Notes: generated from the letters alone by a model not told the origin. A DNA stretch of 13,504 bases from Oscillospiraceae bacterium (GCA_016295225.1 JAEDLP010000044.1:1-13504), one strand, 5' to 3'; shown: positions 7,526-13,504, numbered from the stretch's first letter. Made by a program: numbers and translations.

Positions 7526-7564
7526 GCAAAAAACAGCCGAGGCATTGCCTCGGCTGTTTTTTGC
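7526..7564. terminator. Bidirectional intrinsic terminator between hisIE and cinA
   Basis: This is a perfect 18-bp inverted repeat, 7526-7543 pairing with 7547-7564 around a 3-nt loop. Its GC-rich core (CAGCCGAGGC) is flanked by six A on the left and six T on the right. It therefore reads as stem plus U tract in both directions. It lies 12 nt after the hisIE stop and directly abuts the cinA stop, so it can end both converging transcription units. Confidence 0.95.
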
Positions 7565-8812
7565 TTATAACAATCCAGTCAAATACCGCCGGACCATGTC
7601 CAGGGCGGTGCCGGCGGACAGACGGCGGACCCGATCCCGGTCCCCCTTGCCCGCGTGGTACTCCTGGACAATGCAGTCCTCCCCATAGGCCAGCCCCAGG
7701 TAGACCAATCCCACCGGGTTGCCCCGGTCGTCGGGGTCCGGCCCAGCCACGCCGGTGGCGGAGAGGGCGATGTCGCAACCCAGGACTTTTTTGGCCCCAC
7801 GGGCCATGGCCTCGGCCACCTGGGGGGAGACGGCCCCGTATTGATCCAGCATCTTCTGGGGAACCCCCAGGATGCCCGCCTTCACCTCGTTGGTGTAGCT
7901 GACCACGCCCCCCTTGAGGACGGCGGAGGCCCCGGGCAGGTCGGTGATAAGCTTGGCGATGAGCCCGCCGGTGCAGGACTCGGCAGTGCCCAGGGTGAGC
8001 CCCTTCTCTTTCAGCAGGTTCAGGCAGACCTCCTGGATGGAGTTCACGTTGACCCCGATCACATGATCCCCCATGATCTCCTTCACCTGCTCCTCCACGG
8101 GGGCGATGAGGGCGTAGGCCTCCTCCTCGGTGGCGGCGTGGGCGGTGATCCGCAGCTCGGTTCCCGTGGGCTTGGCATAGGGGGCCAGGGTGGGGTTGTG
8201 GAGGGCGTTCATCAGGTCCCGCAAAAGAGCCTCGGCGGCGGATTCCCCAATGCCGAAGGTTTTGATCGTCCGGGAGGCAATAACCCCGTCGGACAGGGTT
8301 TTCAGATAGGGGACTGCCCGGTGGCGGAACATCATCTCGCACTCCCTGGGCGGGCCGGGCAGCAGGATGACATGGGTGCCGTCAGCCTCAAAGGCCACCC
8401 CGGGGGCGGTCCCCCAGTCGTTGTCCAGGACGGTGCACCCCTCGGGGACCATGGCCTGCTGGTAGTTGTTCTCGGTGACGGGCCGCTCCATGGCGGCGAA
8501 CCGCTCCCGGATGCGCTGGGCGGAGGGCTCGTGGTAAATCAGCTGTTTCCCAAAAGCCTCGGCCAGGGCCACCTTGGTCAGGTCGTCGCAGGTGGGGCCC
8601 AGGCCCCCGGTGGTGATGATGATATCCGCCCGGCTCCGGGCGATTTCCACCGCCTGCCGGACCCGTTCAGGGTTATCCCCCACCACGGTGTGGTAGTAGA
8701 CGTTGATGCCCAGCTCCGAGAGCCCCTGAGAGATCATCTGGGCGTCGGTATTGGCAATGTTCCCCAGCAGCAGCTCGGTGCCGATGGCGATGAGTTCAGC
8801 GGTATGGCTCAT
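7565..8812 (-). CDS. cinA: CinA-family protein: competence/damage-inducible protein A with nicotinamide-nucleotide amidase domain
   Basis: The 415 residues form the two-domain CinA layout. The N-terminal half (about 1-170) is a molybdopterin-binding-fold domain, with AIGTELLLGNIANTD (9-23), TTGGLGPTCDD (67-77) and LPGPPRE (151-157). The C-terminal half (about 260-415) is the PncC-type amidase that deamidates NMN to NaMN in NAD salvage, with catalytic Ser279 in AESCTGG, VSYTNEVK (304-311) and SATGVAGPDP (351-360). Full-length CinA proteins are also known with ADP-ribose pyrophosphatase activity in the first domain; I cannot confirm that activity here. It lies 39 nt downstream of thiI on the same strand, with a modest AAGGA about 13 nt before the ATG. 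Co-transcription with thiI and comM is likely. The stop touches the shared terminator. Confidence 0.95.
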   Translation of the reverse strand: MSHTAELIAIGTELLLGNIANTDAQMISQGLSELGINVYYHTVVGDNPERVRQAVEIARSRADIIITTGGLGPTCDDLTKVALAEAFGKQLIYHEPSAQRIRERFAAMERPVTENNYQQAMVPEGCTVLDNDWGTAPGVAFEADGTHVILLPGPPRECEMMFRHRAVPYLKTLSDGVIASRTIKTFGIGESAAEALLRDLMNALHNPTLAPYAKPTGTELRITAHAATEEEAYALIAPVEEQVKEIMGDHVIGVNVNSIQEVCLNLLKEKGLTLGTAESCTGGLIAKLITDLPGASAVLKGGVVSYTNEVKAGILGVPQKMLDQYGAVSPQVAEAMARGAKKVLGCDIALSATGVAGPDPDDRGNPVGLVYLGLAYGEDCIVQEYHAGKGDRDRVRRLSAGTALDMVRRYLTGLL

Positions 8813-8851
8813 GGCGCAGAATCAGTCCTTTTTCCGTGATATAAGAATAGC

Positions 8852-10066
8852 TTACCCCATGGTGACTCGCTCGATGCCGTCCACGGCGCGCTGGATGAGA
8901 CCGTCGATATCCAGGTTGGCCTCGGCCTCCAGGATCTCCTCCATGGAGGGGCGGGTCTTGGGGTGCCGGGGGGTGAAGACGGTGCAGCAGTCCTCATAGG
9001 GCAGGATGGAGGTCTCGAAGGTACCGATTTTCCGGGCGATACGGATGATCTCCTCCTTGTCCATGCCCACCACGGGCCGGAAGACGGGCAGGGTGCAGAC
9101 GGCGTTGGTGACCGCCATGGCCTCCATGGTCTGGCTGGCCACCTGGCCCAGGGACTCGCCGGTGACCAGGGCGTGGGCGCCGATGCGGTGGGCCACCTGC
9201 TCGGAGATGCGCATCATGAACCGGCGCATGAGGAGGGTGAAGAGATCCTCGGGGCAGGAGCGGCGGAGCTCCTCCTGGATCTCGGTGAAGGGGACCACGT
9301 GGACGGTGAGCCGGCCGCACCAGGGGGTGATGAGCCGGGCCAGCTCCAGAACCTTCTCCTTGGCCTCGGGGGAGGTGTAGGGGTAGCTGAAGAAGTGGAC
9401 CATCTCCAGGGCCAGACCCCGCTTGGCCATCATCCAGGAGGCCACAGGGCTGTCGATGCCGCCGGAGAGGAGGGAGACCGCCTTGCCGCCCACGCCCACG
9501 GGCAGGCCGCCGGCCCCCAGGGTGGGGTTGGCGTGGACGTAGGCCGCGAAGTCCCGGACCTCCACGTGGACCACCACGTCGGGGGTGTGCATATCGGCCT
9601 GGAGGTGGGGGAAGGCGTCGTCCAGCTCGCCGCCCACATACTGGGAGAGCTGGATGGAGGACAGGGGGAAGGACTTGTCGGACCGCTTGGACTCCACCTT
9701 GAAGGTGTTGGCCTCCATCAGATCGTCATAGAGGTAGGTTTTGGCGGTCTCCAGGATGGCCTCGGGGGTCTTCTCGCAGGCCTTGGCCCGGGAGAGGCCT
9801 ACCACGCCGAAGAGCTTGGCCAGGGTGTCGAAGGCCCCGTCCATGTCGCAGTCCAGGCTCTGGGGTTCCACATAGGTGATGGACTGGCGGGAGTAGATGC
9901 GGAACTTGCCGAACTTCTGGAGACGGCGGCGGGCGTTGCCCATGAGGCGCTCCTCAAAGCTCCGGCGGTTCAGGCCCTTCAGGACCATCTCGCCCATCTT
10001 CAGCAGGAAGATCTCATCCCCCACGGGAGGGGTGTAGTCCTTGTTCTTGTTGTAATACTTACCCAT
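8852..10066 (-). CDS. thiI: tRNA 4-thiouridine synthetase / thiamine sulfurtransferase ThiI
   Basis: ThiI adenylates uridine 8 of tRNA and transfers sulfur to make 4-thiouridine; in many bacteria it also feeds sulfur to thiamine thiazole synthesis. The 404 residues lack the C-terminal rhodanese domain of the E. coli type, as is usual in Firmicutes. Domain order is an N-terminal ferredoxin-like segment with KMGEMVLKGLNRRSFEERL (23-41), a THUMP domain (about 65-170) and the PP-loop ATPase with VSLLSGGIDSPVASWM (197-212). TGESLGQVASQT (302-313), PVVGMDKEEII (331-341) and Cys360-Cys361 in YEDCCTVF follow; the Cys pair lies near where the E. coli catalytic Cys344 is expected. An AAAGGA 11 nt before the ATG supports the start, giving about 15 more N-terminal residues than many homologues. 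No cysteine desulfurase partner is adjacent. Confidence 0.95.
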   Translation of the reverse strand: MGKYYNKNKDYTPPVGDEIFLLKMGEMVLKGLNRRSFEERLMGNARRRLQKFGKFRIYSRQSITYVEPQSLDCDMDGAFDTLAKLFGVVGLSRAKACEKTPEAILETAKTYLYDDLMEANTFKVESKRSDKSFPLSSIQLSQYVGGELDDAFPHLQADMHTPDVVVHVEVRDFAAYVHANPTLGAGGLPVGVGGKAVSLLSGGIDSPVASWMMAKRGLALEMVHFFSYPYTSPEAKEKVLELARLITPWCGRLTVHVVPFTEIQEELRRSCPEDLFTLLMRRFMMRISEQVAHRIGAHALVTGESLGQVASQTMEAMAVTNAVCTLPVFRPVVGMDKEEIIRIARKIGTFETSILPYEDCCTVFTPRHPKTRPSMEEILEAEANLDIDGLIQRAVDGIERVTMG

Positions 10067-10102
10067 ATGATATGGTTTCCTTTCGTGGTTGGTTTTCTAT
10101 GT

Positions 10103-10125
10103 GGCGATTGAACTCCGCAATCGCC
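10103..10125. repeat. Hairpin in the comM-thiI gap
   Basis: GGCGATTG (10103-10110) pairs perfectly with CAATCGCC (10118-10125) around a 7-nt loop. It lies 37 nt before the thiI start on the minus strand and immediately next to the second inverted repeat at 10124-10152. There is no T tract on either side, so it is not an ordinary terminator. It could be part of a compound repeat or affect the mRNA between comM and thiI. Its function is unknown. Confidence 0.55.
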
Positions 10126-10152
10126 TTGGCTCTCCCTTTGGGAGAGGCAAGG
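10124..10152. repeat. Variant short palindromic repeat in the comM-thiI gap
   Basis: This is a 29-nt inverted repeat. CCTTG (10124-10128) pairs with CAAGG (10148-10152), there is one G-G mismatch, and then CTCTCCC (10130-10136) pairs with GGGAGAG (10140-10146) around TTT. Its layout matches the hisB-hisH remnant (CCTTGCCTC..., single mismatch next to the 7-bp stem, then GAGCC). The two stems differ at two base pairs in a compensated way. With the hairpin at 10103 it fills much of the 110-nt intergenic space between comM and thiI. Confidence 0.65.
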
Positions 10153-10176
10153 ACGTGGGAGGGATCCCGAAACGTT

Positions 10177-11697
10177 TTATCTCTGAAAATACTCCGACTC
10201 CCGGTACTGGATGGCTTCGGCCAGGTGGTGGGGGGCGATGGATTCCTCCCCGTCCAGGTCGGCGATGGTCCGGGCCACCCGCAAAATGCGGTCGTAGCTC
10301 CGGGCGGTGAGGCCCATGTGGTCGTAGGCCCCCTTCATAATGGCCTTCCCGGCCGCGTCCAGGGCGCAGTATTTACCTAACTCCTCCTGGCCCATGGCGG
10401 CGTTGCAGGCCGGGCCGTCGGGGCCGTAGCGCCGGCTTTGGATGGCGCGGGCCTGGACCACCCGGGCCCGGATGGCGGCGGAGGACTCCCCGGGGCTGCG
10501 GTCGGAGAGATTTTCAAACTCCAGGGCGGGCACCTCGGCGTAGAGGTCGATGCGGTCCAGCAGGGGGCCGGAGAGCTTGCCCAGGTACTTCCGCACGTCG
10601 GCCGGGTTGCACCGGCAGCGGCCCGAGGGGTGGCCGTACCACCCGCACTTGCAGGGGTTCATGGCACACACCAGCATGAAGTCGCTGGGGTAGGTCTCCG
10701 AGGCTGCCGCCCGGACCAGGGTGATGGTTCCCTCCTCCATGGGCTGCCGGAGGACCTCCAGCACGTCCTTGTGGAATTCGGGCAGCTCATCCAGAAAGAG
10801 AACCCCGTGGTGGGCCAGGGAGATCTCCCCCGGCTTGGGGAAGGGGCTGCCGCCGCCGGCCATGCCCACCGCCGAGATGGAGTGGTGGGGGGACCGGAAG
10901 GGACGGCTCAACAGCAGGGGCTGCTCCTTGGTGGTGAGACCCAGAACCGAGTGGACCTGGGTGGCCTCCAGGGCCTCCCGCCGGGACATGGGGGGCAGGA
11001 TGGAGGGGAGCCGGCGGGCCAGCATGCTCTTGCCGGAGCCCGGCGGGCCGATCATGGCGGCGTTGTGGCCCCCGGCGGCGGCGATCTCCAGCACCCGCTT
11101 CACCTGCTCCTGGCCCCGGACCTCTGCAAAGTCGGGGAGGGCCAGGTCGGCCGGGGAACCCGACCAGGGCTGGGCGGGCTGGATGGGGCTCTCTCCGGTC
11201 AGGTGGTCGGCCAACTGGCGGACGGTCTCCACCGGGTAGACGGTGAGGCCCTCGGCCAGCGTGGCCTCCGGGGCGCTGTCTGCCGGGACGTATAGCCGCT
11301 GAATGCCCGCCTCCCGGGCGGCCAGGGCCATGGGCAGCATGCCCACCACCGGCCGCAGGGTGCCGGAGAGGGAGAGCTCTCCCACGAAGGCGCAATCCGG
11401 GTCCGACCAGGGGATCTGCTCCCCGGCGGACAGGATGCCCACCAGGATGGGCAGGTCGTAGACTGTGCCGGATTTCCGCAGGTTGGCGGGGGCCAGGTTC
11501 ACGGTGATCCGCCCCACAGGGAAGGAAAAACCGCTGTTCTTGATGGCCGAGCGTACCCGCTCCCGGGCCTCCTTCACGGCGGTGTCCCCCAGACCCACGA
11601 TGTCAAAGTTGGGCAGGCCCCCGGCCAGGTCGCACTCGGCGGTGACCTCGTACCCCGCGATGCCCTGGACCCCCAGGGAACGGATCTTGCGCAGCAT
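10177..11697 (-). CDS. comM: ComM/YifB-family Mg-chelatase-like AAA+ ATPase
   Basis: The product belongs to the YifB/ComM family. In naturally transformable Gram-negative bacteria, ComM is a hexameric helicase that drives branch migration during DNA uptake; the role in Firmicutes is less clear. In the 506-residue form, a Lon-S16-like N-terminal domain (about 1-170, with GLPNFDIVGLGDTAVKEARER at 27-47) is followed by the Mg-chelatase AAA+ core. That core has Walker A GPPGSGKS (217-224), Walker B VLFLDE (299-304), sensor AMNP (345-348) and arginine-finger block LLDRIDL (379-385). Cys349, 351, 361 and 363 form a probable zinc cluster, and an all-helical C-terminal domain follows. The frame stays open for 84 codons upstream, but the ATG at 11697 has AGGAGG 7 nt before it and begins the conserved MLRKIRSLGVQGI. 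It probably heads the comM-thiI-cinA unit. Confidence 0.94.
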   Translation of the reverse strand: MLRKIRSLGVQGIAGYEVTAECDLAGGLPNFDIVGLGDTAVKEARERVRSAIKNSGFSFPVGRITVNLAPANLRKSGTVYDLPILVGILSAGEQIPWSDPDCAFVGELSLSGTLRPVVGMLPMALAAREAGIQRLYVPADSAPEATLAEGLTVYPVETVRQLADHLTGESPIQPAQPWSGSPADLALPDFAEVRGQEQVKRVLEIAAAGGHNAAMIGPPGSGKSMLARRLPSILPPMSRREALEATQVHSVLGLTTKEQPLLLSRPFRSPHHSISAVGMAGGGSPFPKPGEISLAHHGVLFLDELPEFHKDVLEVLRQPMEEGTITLVRAAASETYPSDFMLVCAMNPCKCGWYGHPSGRCRCNPADVRKYLGKLSGPLLDRIDLYAEVPALEFENLSDRSPGESSAAIRARVVQARAIQSRRYGPDGPACNAAMGQEELGKYCALDAAGKAIMKGAYDHMGLTARSYDRILRVARTIADLDGEESIAPHHLAEAIQYRESEYFQR

Positions 11698-11704
11698 GGC
11701 GGCC

Positions 11705-11710
11705 CCTCCT
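11705..11710 (-). promoter_or_regulatory. comM ribosome binding site
   Basis: AGGAGG on the minus strand (CCTCCT as written) lies 7 nt before the ATG at 11697. It decides this start over the in-frame ATG 84 codons upstream, which would run into the divergent gene. The AT-rich stretch 11715-11755 behind it is the likely comM promoter area, but I could not pick out a convincing -35/-10 pair. Confidence 0.85.
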
Positions 11711-11794
11711 TCCGGTTTTATGTCATACTCATACAGATTAAATAATGCCACAAATTCCCCGGCGGCACAAGGGGAAACCGGCAATTTCTCTTTC

Positions 11795-11823
11795 TTTACA
11801 AAAAAAGCAAAGGGTGATACGAT
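11795..11823 (+). promoter_or_regulatory. Predicted sigma-A-type promoter of the patatin-like gene
   Basis: A -35 TTTACA (11795-11800) and a -10 TACGAT (11818-11823) are separated by exactly 17 nt, with an A-rich spacer start. Transcription would begin near 11830 and give a leader of about 30 nt before the ATG at 11861. It lies in the 163-nt divergent region shared with comM. Confidence 0.6.
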
Positions 11824-11845
11824 AGAAACGATTTTGCAAAACCCG

Positions 11846-11852
11846 AAAGGAG
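11846..11852 (+). promoter_or_regulatory. Patatin-like gene ribosome binding site
   Basis: AAAGGAG lies 8 nt before the ATG at 11861 and fixes this start. The frame is open 132 codons further upstream, but only as antisense to comM. Confidence 0.8.
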
Positions 11853-11860
11853 ACAGACCC

Positions 11861-12706
11861 ATGAAACGAGGGCTGGTACTGGAAGGGGGCGCCATGCGGG
11901 GCATGTTCACCGCCGGCGTCACCGATGTGATGATGGAACATGGGATCACCTACGACGGCCTGGTGGGCGTTTCCGCCGGCGCGGTCTTTGGCTGCAACTA
12001 CAAGTCCCGACAGATCGGCCGAACCATTCGATACAATTTGAAATACTGCCGGGACCCCCGCTACGCCAGCGTCCGCAATCTGATCAGAACCGGGGACCTC
12101 TTTGGCGCTCAGTTCTGCTACCGGGACATTCCCAACGAGCTGGACCCCTTCGACCTGGAGACCTATCAGAACAACCCCATGGTCTTTACCGTGGTGGCCA
12201 CCGACGTGACCACCGGCCAGCCGGTGTACCACGACTGCCCCGTCGGCGGGGGAGAGGACCTGGACTGGTTCCGGGCGTCGGCCTCCATGCCCCTGGCCGC
12301 CAACATCGTGGAGATCGGCGGTTTAAAGCTCCTGGACGGGGGGATCTCCGACTCCATCCCCCTGGCCTACGCCGAGACCCGGTATGAGAAAAACGTGGTG
12401 GTTCTCACCCAGCCCCTGGGCTTTGTGAAGGAACGGAACAAGGCTCTGCCCATGGTGCGAAAGGCCTACAAGGCCTACCCCCACTTGATCGAAGTTATGA
12501 CCCACCGCCACGAGAACTACAACAGAGCCATCGCCTACATCCGGGAGCAGGAGCGGCAGGGCAAGGTTTTTGTCCTCCGCCCGGAGGCTCCCCTGGGCGT
12601 CAGCCGGGTGGAGCACGACCCGGAGAAGATCCAGAAGGCCTATGACCACGGCCGGGCCGTGGCGGAAAAGCGCCTGACGGCCCTGGAAGAATTTTTGAAG
12701 GAGTAA
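11861..12706 (+). CDS. Patatin-like phospholipase family protein (RssA/YjjU type)
   Basis: The product is predicted to be a lipid acyl hydrolase with the patatin Ser-Asp dyad, about 281 residues and without a visible signal peptide, so probably cytoplasmic. The oxyanion-hole block is LEGGAMRGMFTAGV (7-20), the nucleophile is Ser38 in GVSAG (36-40), and the partner Asp159 is in LLDGGISDSIPL (157-168). The layout LVLEGGxMRGxFTAGVxD plus DGGISDSIP is that of the small bacterial patatin family that includes E. coli YjjU. The natural substrate of these proteins is poorly known. It is divergent from comM, with its own predicted promoter and ribosome binding site. A MITE-like repeat follows 11 nt or so after the stop, before a hydratase gene whose acyl-CoA role could be related to lipid handling. 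That link is only suggestive. Confidence 0.93.
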   Translation: MKRGLVLEGGAMRGMFTAGVTDVMMEHGITYDGLVGVSAGAVFGCNYKSRQIGRTIRYNLKYCRDPRYASVRNLIRTGDLFGAQFCYRDIPNELDPFDLETYQNNPMVFTVVATDVTTGQPVYHDCPVGGGEDLDWFRASASMPLAANIVEIGGLKLLDGGISDSIPLAYAETRYEKNVVVLTQPLGFVKERNKALPMVRKAYKAYPHLIEVMTHRHENYNRAIAYIREQERQGKVFVLRPEAPLGVSRVEHDPEKIQKAYDHGRAVAEKRLTALEEFLKE

Positions 12707-12718
12707 GATATCACGCAA

Positions 12719-12867
12719 AAGGCTCCCCTGTGAGGGGAGCTGTCTGCGGAGCAGACTGAGGGGTGTTATCGTCGGGATATTTTGTCGTACCGATATGTCG
12801 CAGGAACGTCAGGATAGCACCCCTCCACCGCTTTGCGGTCCCCCTCCCCTTGCAGGGGAGGCAAGGG
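12719..12867. repeat. MITE-like palindromic interspersed element
   Basis: This is a near-symmetrical element of about 149 bp. Left half: hairpin GCTCCCCT/AGGGGAGC (12722-12729 with 12733-12740), hairpin GTCTGC/GCAGAC (12742-12747 with 12751-12756), then GAGGGGTG (12758-12765). Right half, mirrored: CACCCCTC (12818-12825), hairpin ACCGC/GCGGT (12827-12831 with 12835-12839) and hairpin CTCCCCT/AGGGGAG (12844-12850 with 12854-12860), ending GGCAAGGG. The centre (12766-12817) is a less GC-rich stretch of about 52 nt. It is noncoding, with no transposase and no clear target-site duplication. It fills most of the 208-nt space between the patatin-like and hydratase genes. Confidence 0.8.
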
Positions 12868-12893
12868 ATAGATTCTATCGACACGCTGATAAT
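12867..12893 (+). promoter_or_regulatory. 13-bp palindrome and possible -10 element before the hydratase gene
   Basis: GATAGATTCTATC (12867-12879) is a perfect 13-nt palindrome around a central T, overlapping the last base of the repeat. GATAAT (12888-12893) follows as a 5/6 match to a -10 box, but no good -35 is placed 16-18 nt upstream. The palindrome would fall in the promoter spacer, a usual position for a repressor site. This is an inference from position and symmetry only. Confidence 0.3.
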
Positions 12894-12914
12894 AGACAGA
12901 AAGAAGGACTTCCC

Positions 12915-13504
12915 ATGAAAAACAAGATCGAACAGCTGGCCGGCCTGACCACCGAGTGGCGGACCATGACATACAACTGGCGGGACCACGCCCTCTACGC
13001 CCTGGCCGTGGGGGCCGACGGCTCCGAGCCTCAATACACCTACGAGAAGGACATGCAGGCCATCCCCACCTTCGGCGTGACCCCCTATTGGGGGACGGTC
13101 AACGTGACCCCCAAGCTGCCCCGGCCCACCTCCATCCCCGTGATGATCGAGGAAAAGCTTCAGCCGGAGAAATCCTATGTGAACCTGGACTATGAGTTCC
13201 TCTACCACAAGCCCATCCAGCCCGTGAAGGGGACCTTTGTCTACCGGGACGAGCTGACCGACATCTTCGACCGGGGGGAAGGCCGCGGCATGGCCGTCCG
13301 GTCTGAGGTGAAGGTCTTTGACGAGGGCGGGACCCTCCTGTGCACCAACCGCTGCACCACCCTCTTCCCCACCCTGGGGGGATATGGCGGCCAGCCTATG
13401 GCCCGCCGGGAGAGCCGCATCCCCGACCGGGACCCGGATCTCATCTGCCCCGACTCCATCGGGAAGGCCCAGAACCTGCTGTACCGTCTCACCGGCGACA
13501 CCAA
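12915..13504 (+). CDS. MaoC-like / hydratase-2-type dehydratase (3' truncated by window)
   Basis: The frame from ATG 12915 runs open to the window edge, giving 196 whole codons. It resembles the N-terminal half of two-hot-dog (R)-specific enoyl-CoA hydratase 2 proteins, the family that hydrates trans-2-enoyl-CoA. The visible signature is YNWRDHALYALAVGAD (20-35), TYEKDMQAIPTFGV (42-55), a double-hot-dog N-domain with IYH-like EFLYHKPI (94-101) and FVYRDEL (108-114), then LLYRLTGDT (188-196). This last segment is the start of the YRLxGDxNPLHxD catalytic motif, so the catalytic Asp would be Asp195 and the His lies beyond the window. AAGGA lies 6 nt before the ATG. No signal peptide is visible. 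A polyketide- or steroid-type MaoC dehydratase is an alternative. The C-terminal catalytic half and downstream genes would decide. Confidence 0.82.
   Translation, partial: MKNKIEQLAGLTTEWRTMTYNWRDHALYALAVGADGSEPQYTYEKDMQAIPTFGVTPYWGTVNVTPKLPRPTSIPVMIEEKLQPEKSYVNLDYEFLYHKPIQPVKGTFVYRDELTDIFDRGEGRGMAVRSEVKVFDEGGTLLCTNRCTTLFPTLGGYGGQPMARRESRIPDRDPDLICPDSIGKAQNLLYRLTGDT

Noticed and set aside
7655..10111. Long plus-strand open frames opposite cinA (7655-8839) and thiI (8963-10111).
   Set aside because: They are codon-aligned antisense shadows of genes with clear motifs. The translations are His/Gly/Asp-rich and resemble no family.
11465..11860. A 132-codon N-terminal extension of the patatin-like protein.
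   Set aside because: It runs antisense through the comM N-terminal domain. The conserved patatin start and an AAAGGAG site place the start at 11861.
11698..11949. An 84-codon N-terminal extension of comM.
   Set aside because: It would overlap the start of the divergent patatin-like gene, has no family similarity, and lacks a ribosome binding site, whereas AGGAGG sits correctly before the ATG at 11697.
12722..12740. Intrinsic terminator after the patatin-like gene.
   Set aside because: The hairpin is strong but no T tract follows; it is part of the symmetrical repeat. It might still slow polymerase.
12719..12867. CRISPR array or tandem repeats.
   Set aside because: The units are mirror-image hairpins rather than direct repeats with spacers, and no cas-like gene is present.
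12956..13195. A 79-codon plus-strand frame near the window end.
   Set aside because: It is out of frame with the open frame from 12915, which has a ribosome binding site and recognisable MaoC/hydratase motifs through to the edge.
1..13504. tRNA, rRNA, riboswitch, phage, toxin-antitoxin or defence genes.
   Set aside because: I looked for them on both strands and saw no cloverleaf, rRNA, known leader or matching protein motif. Any T-box or attenuator of the his operon would lie upstream of this window.

Overview
This window is ordinary chromosomal sequence from a GC-rich bacterium. The gene content and style point to a clostridial gut-type Firmicute, most likely Oscillospirales (Flavonifractor/Lawsonibacter-like). 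That placement is an inference from four things: the short HisG plus HisZ pair, the GC-rich third codon positions, AGGAGG-type ribosome binding sites, and small palindromic interspersed repeats of a kind I associate with such genomes. No 16S or other marker gene is present to confirm it.

Positions 1-7513 hold a histidine biosynthesis operon on the plus strand in the order hisZ(partial)-hisG-hisD-hisC-hisB-hisH-hisA-hisF-hisIE. It supplies almost the whole path from PRPP and ATP to histidine. HisG/HisZ condenses PRPP with ATP. HisIE performs the pyrophosphohydrolase and cyclohydrolase steps, and HisA isomerises ProFAR. HisH/HisF make imidazole-glycerol phosphate and release AICAR. HisB dehydrates that product, HisC transaminates it, and HisD oxidises histidinol twice. 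The missing activity is histidinol-phosphate phosphatase: HisB is monofunctional and no phosphatase gene is in view. Most genes are joined by ATGA overlaps or 3-4 nt gaps. The exception is a 104-nt hisB-hisH gap that contains a palindromic repeat remnant. A perfect 18-bp hairpin with T/A tracts (7526-7564) closes the operon and probably also terminates the converging minus-strand genes.

Positions 7565-11697 hold a minus-strand group, transcribed comM (YifB/Mg-chelatase-like AAA+ protein), thiI (tRNA 4-thiouridine synthetase), then cinA (nicotinamide-nucleotide amidase family). A 110-nt gap between comM and thiI carries two more hairpins, one of them a variant of the same repeat. A divergent promoter region (11698-11860) separates comM from a plus-strand patatin-like phospholipase (11861-12706).

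Positions 12707-12914 hold a nearly complete, about 149-bp palindromic MITE-like element and then a 13-bp palindrome. The window ends inside a MaoC-like/hydratase-2-type gene (from 12915) that is cut just as its catalytic Gly-Asp motif begins.

I see no defence system, phage, insertion sequence, CRISPR array, tRNA or rRNA. The most distinctive material is the repeat family (one long and two internally deleted copies, with compensatory stem changes) and an unusual short C-terminal tail on HisZ. I do not find evidence for a wholly new biological system here.
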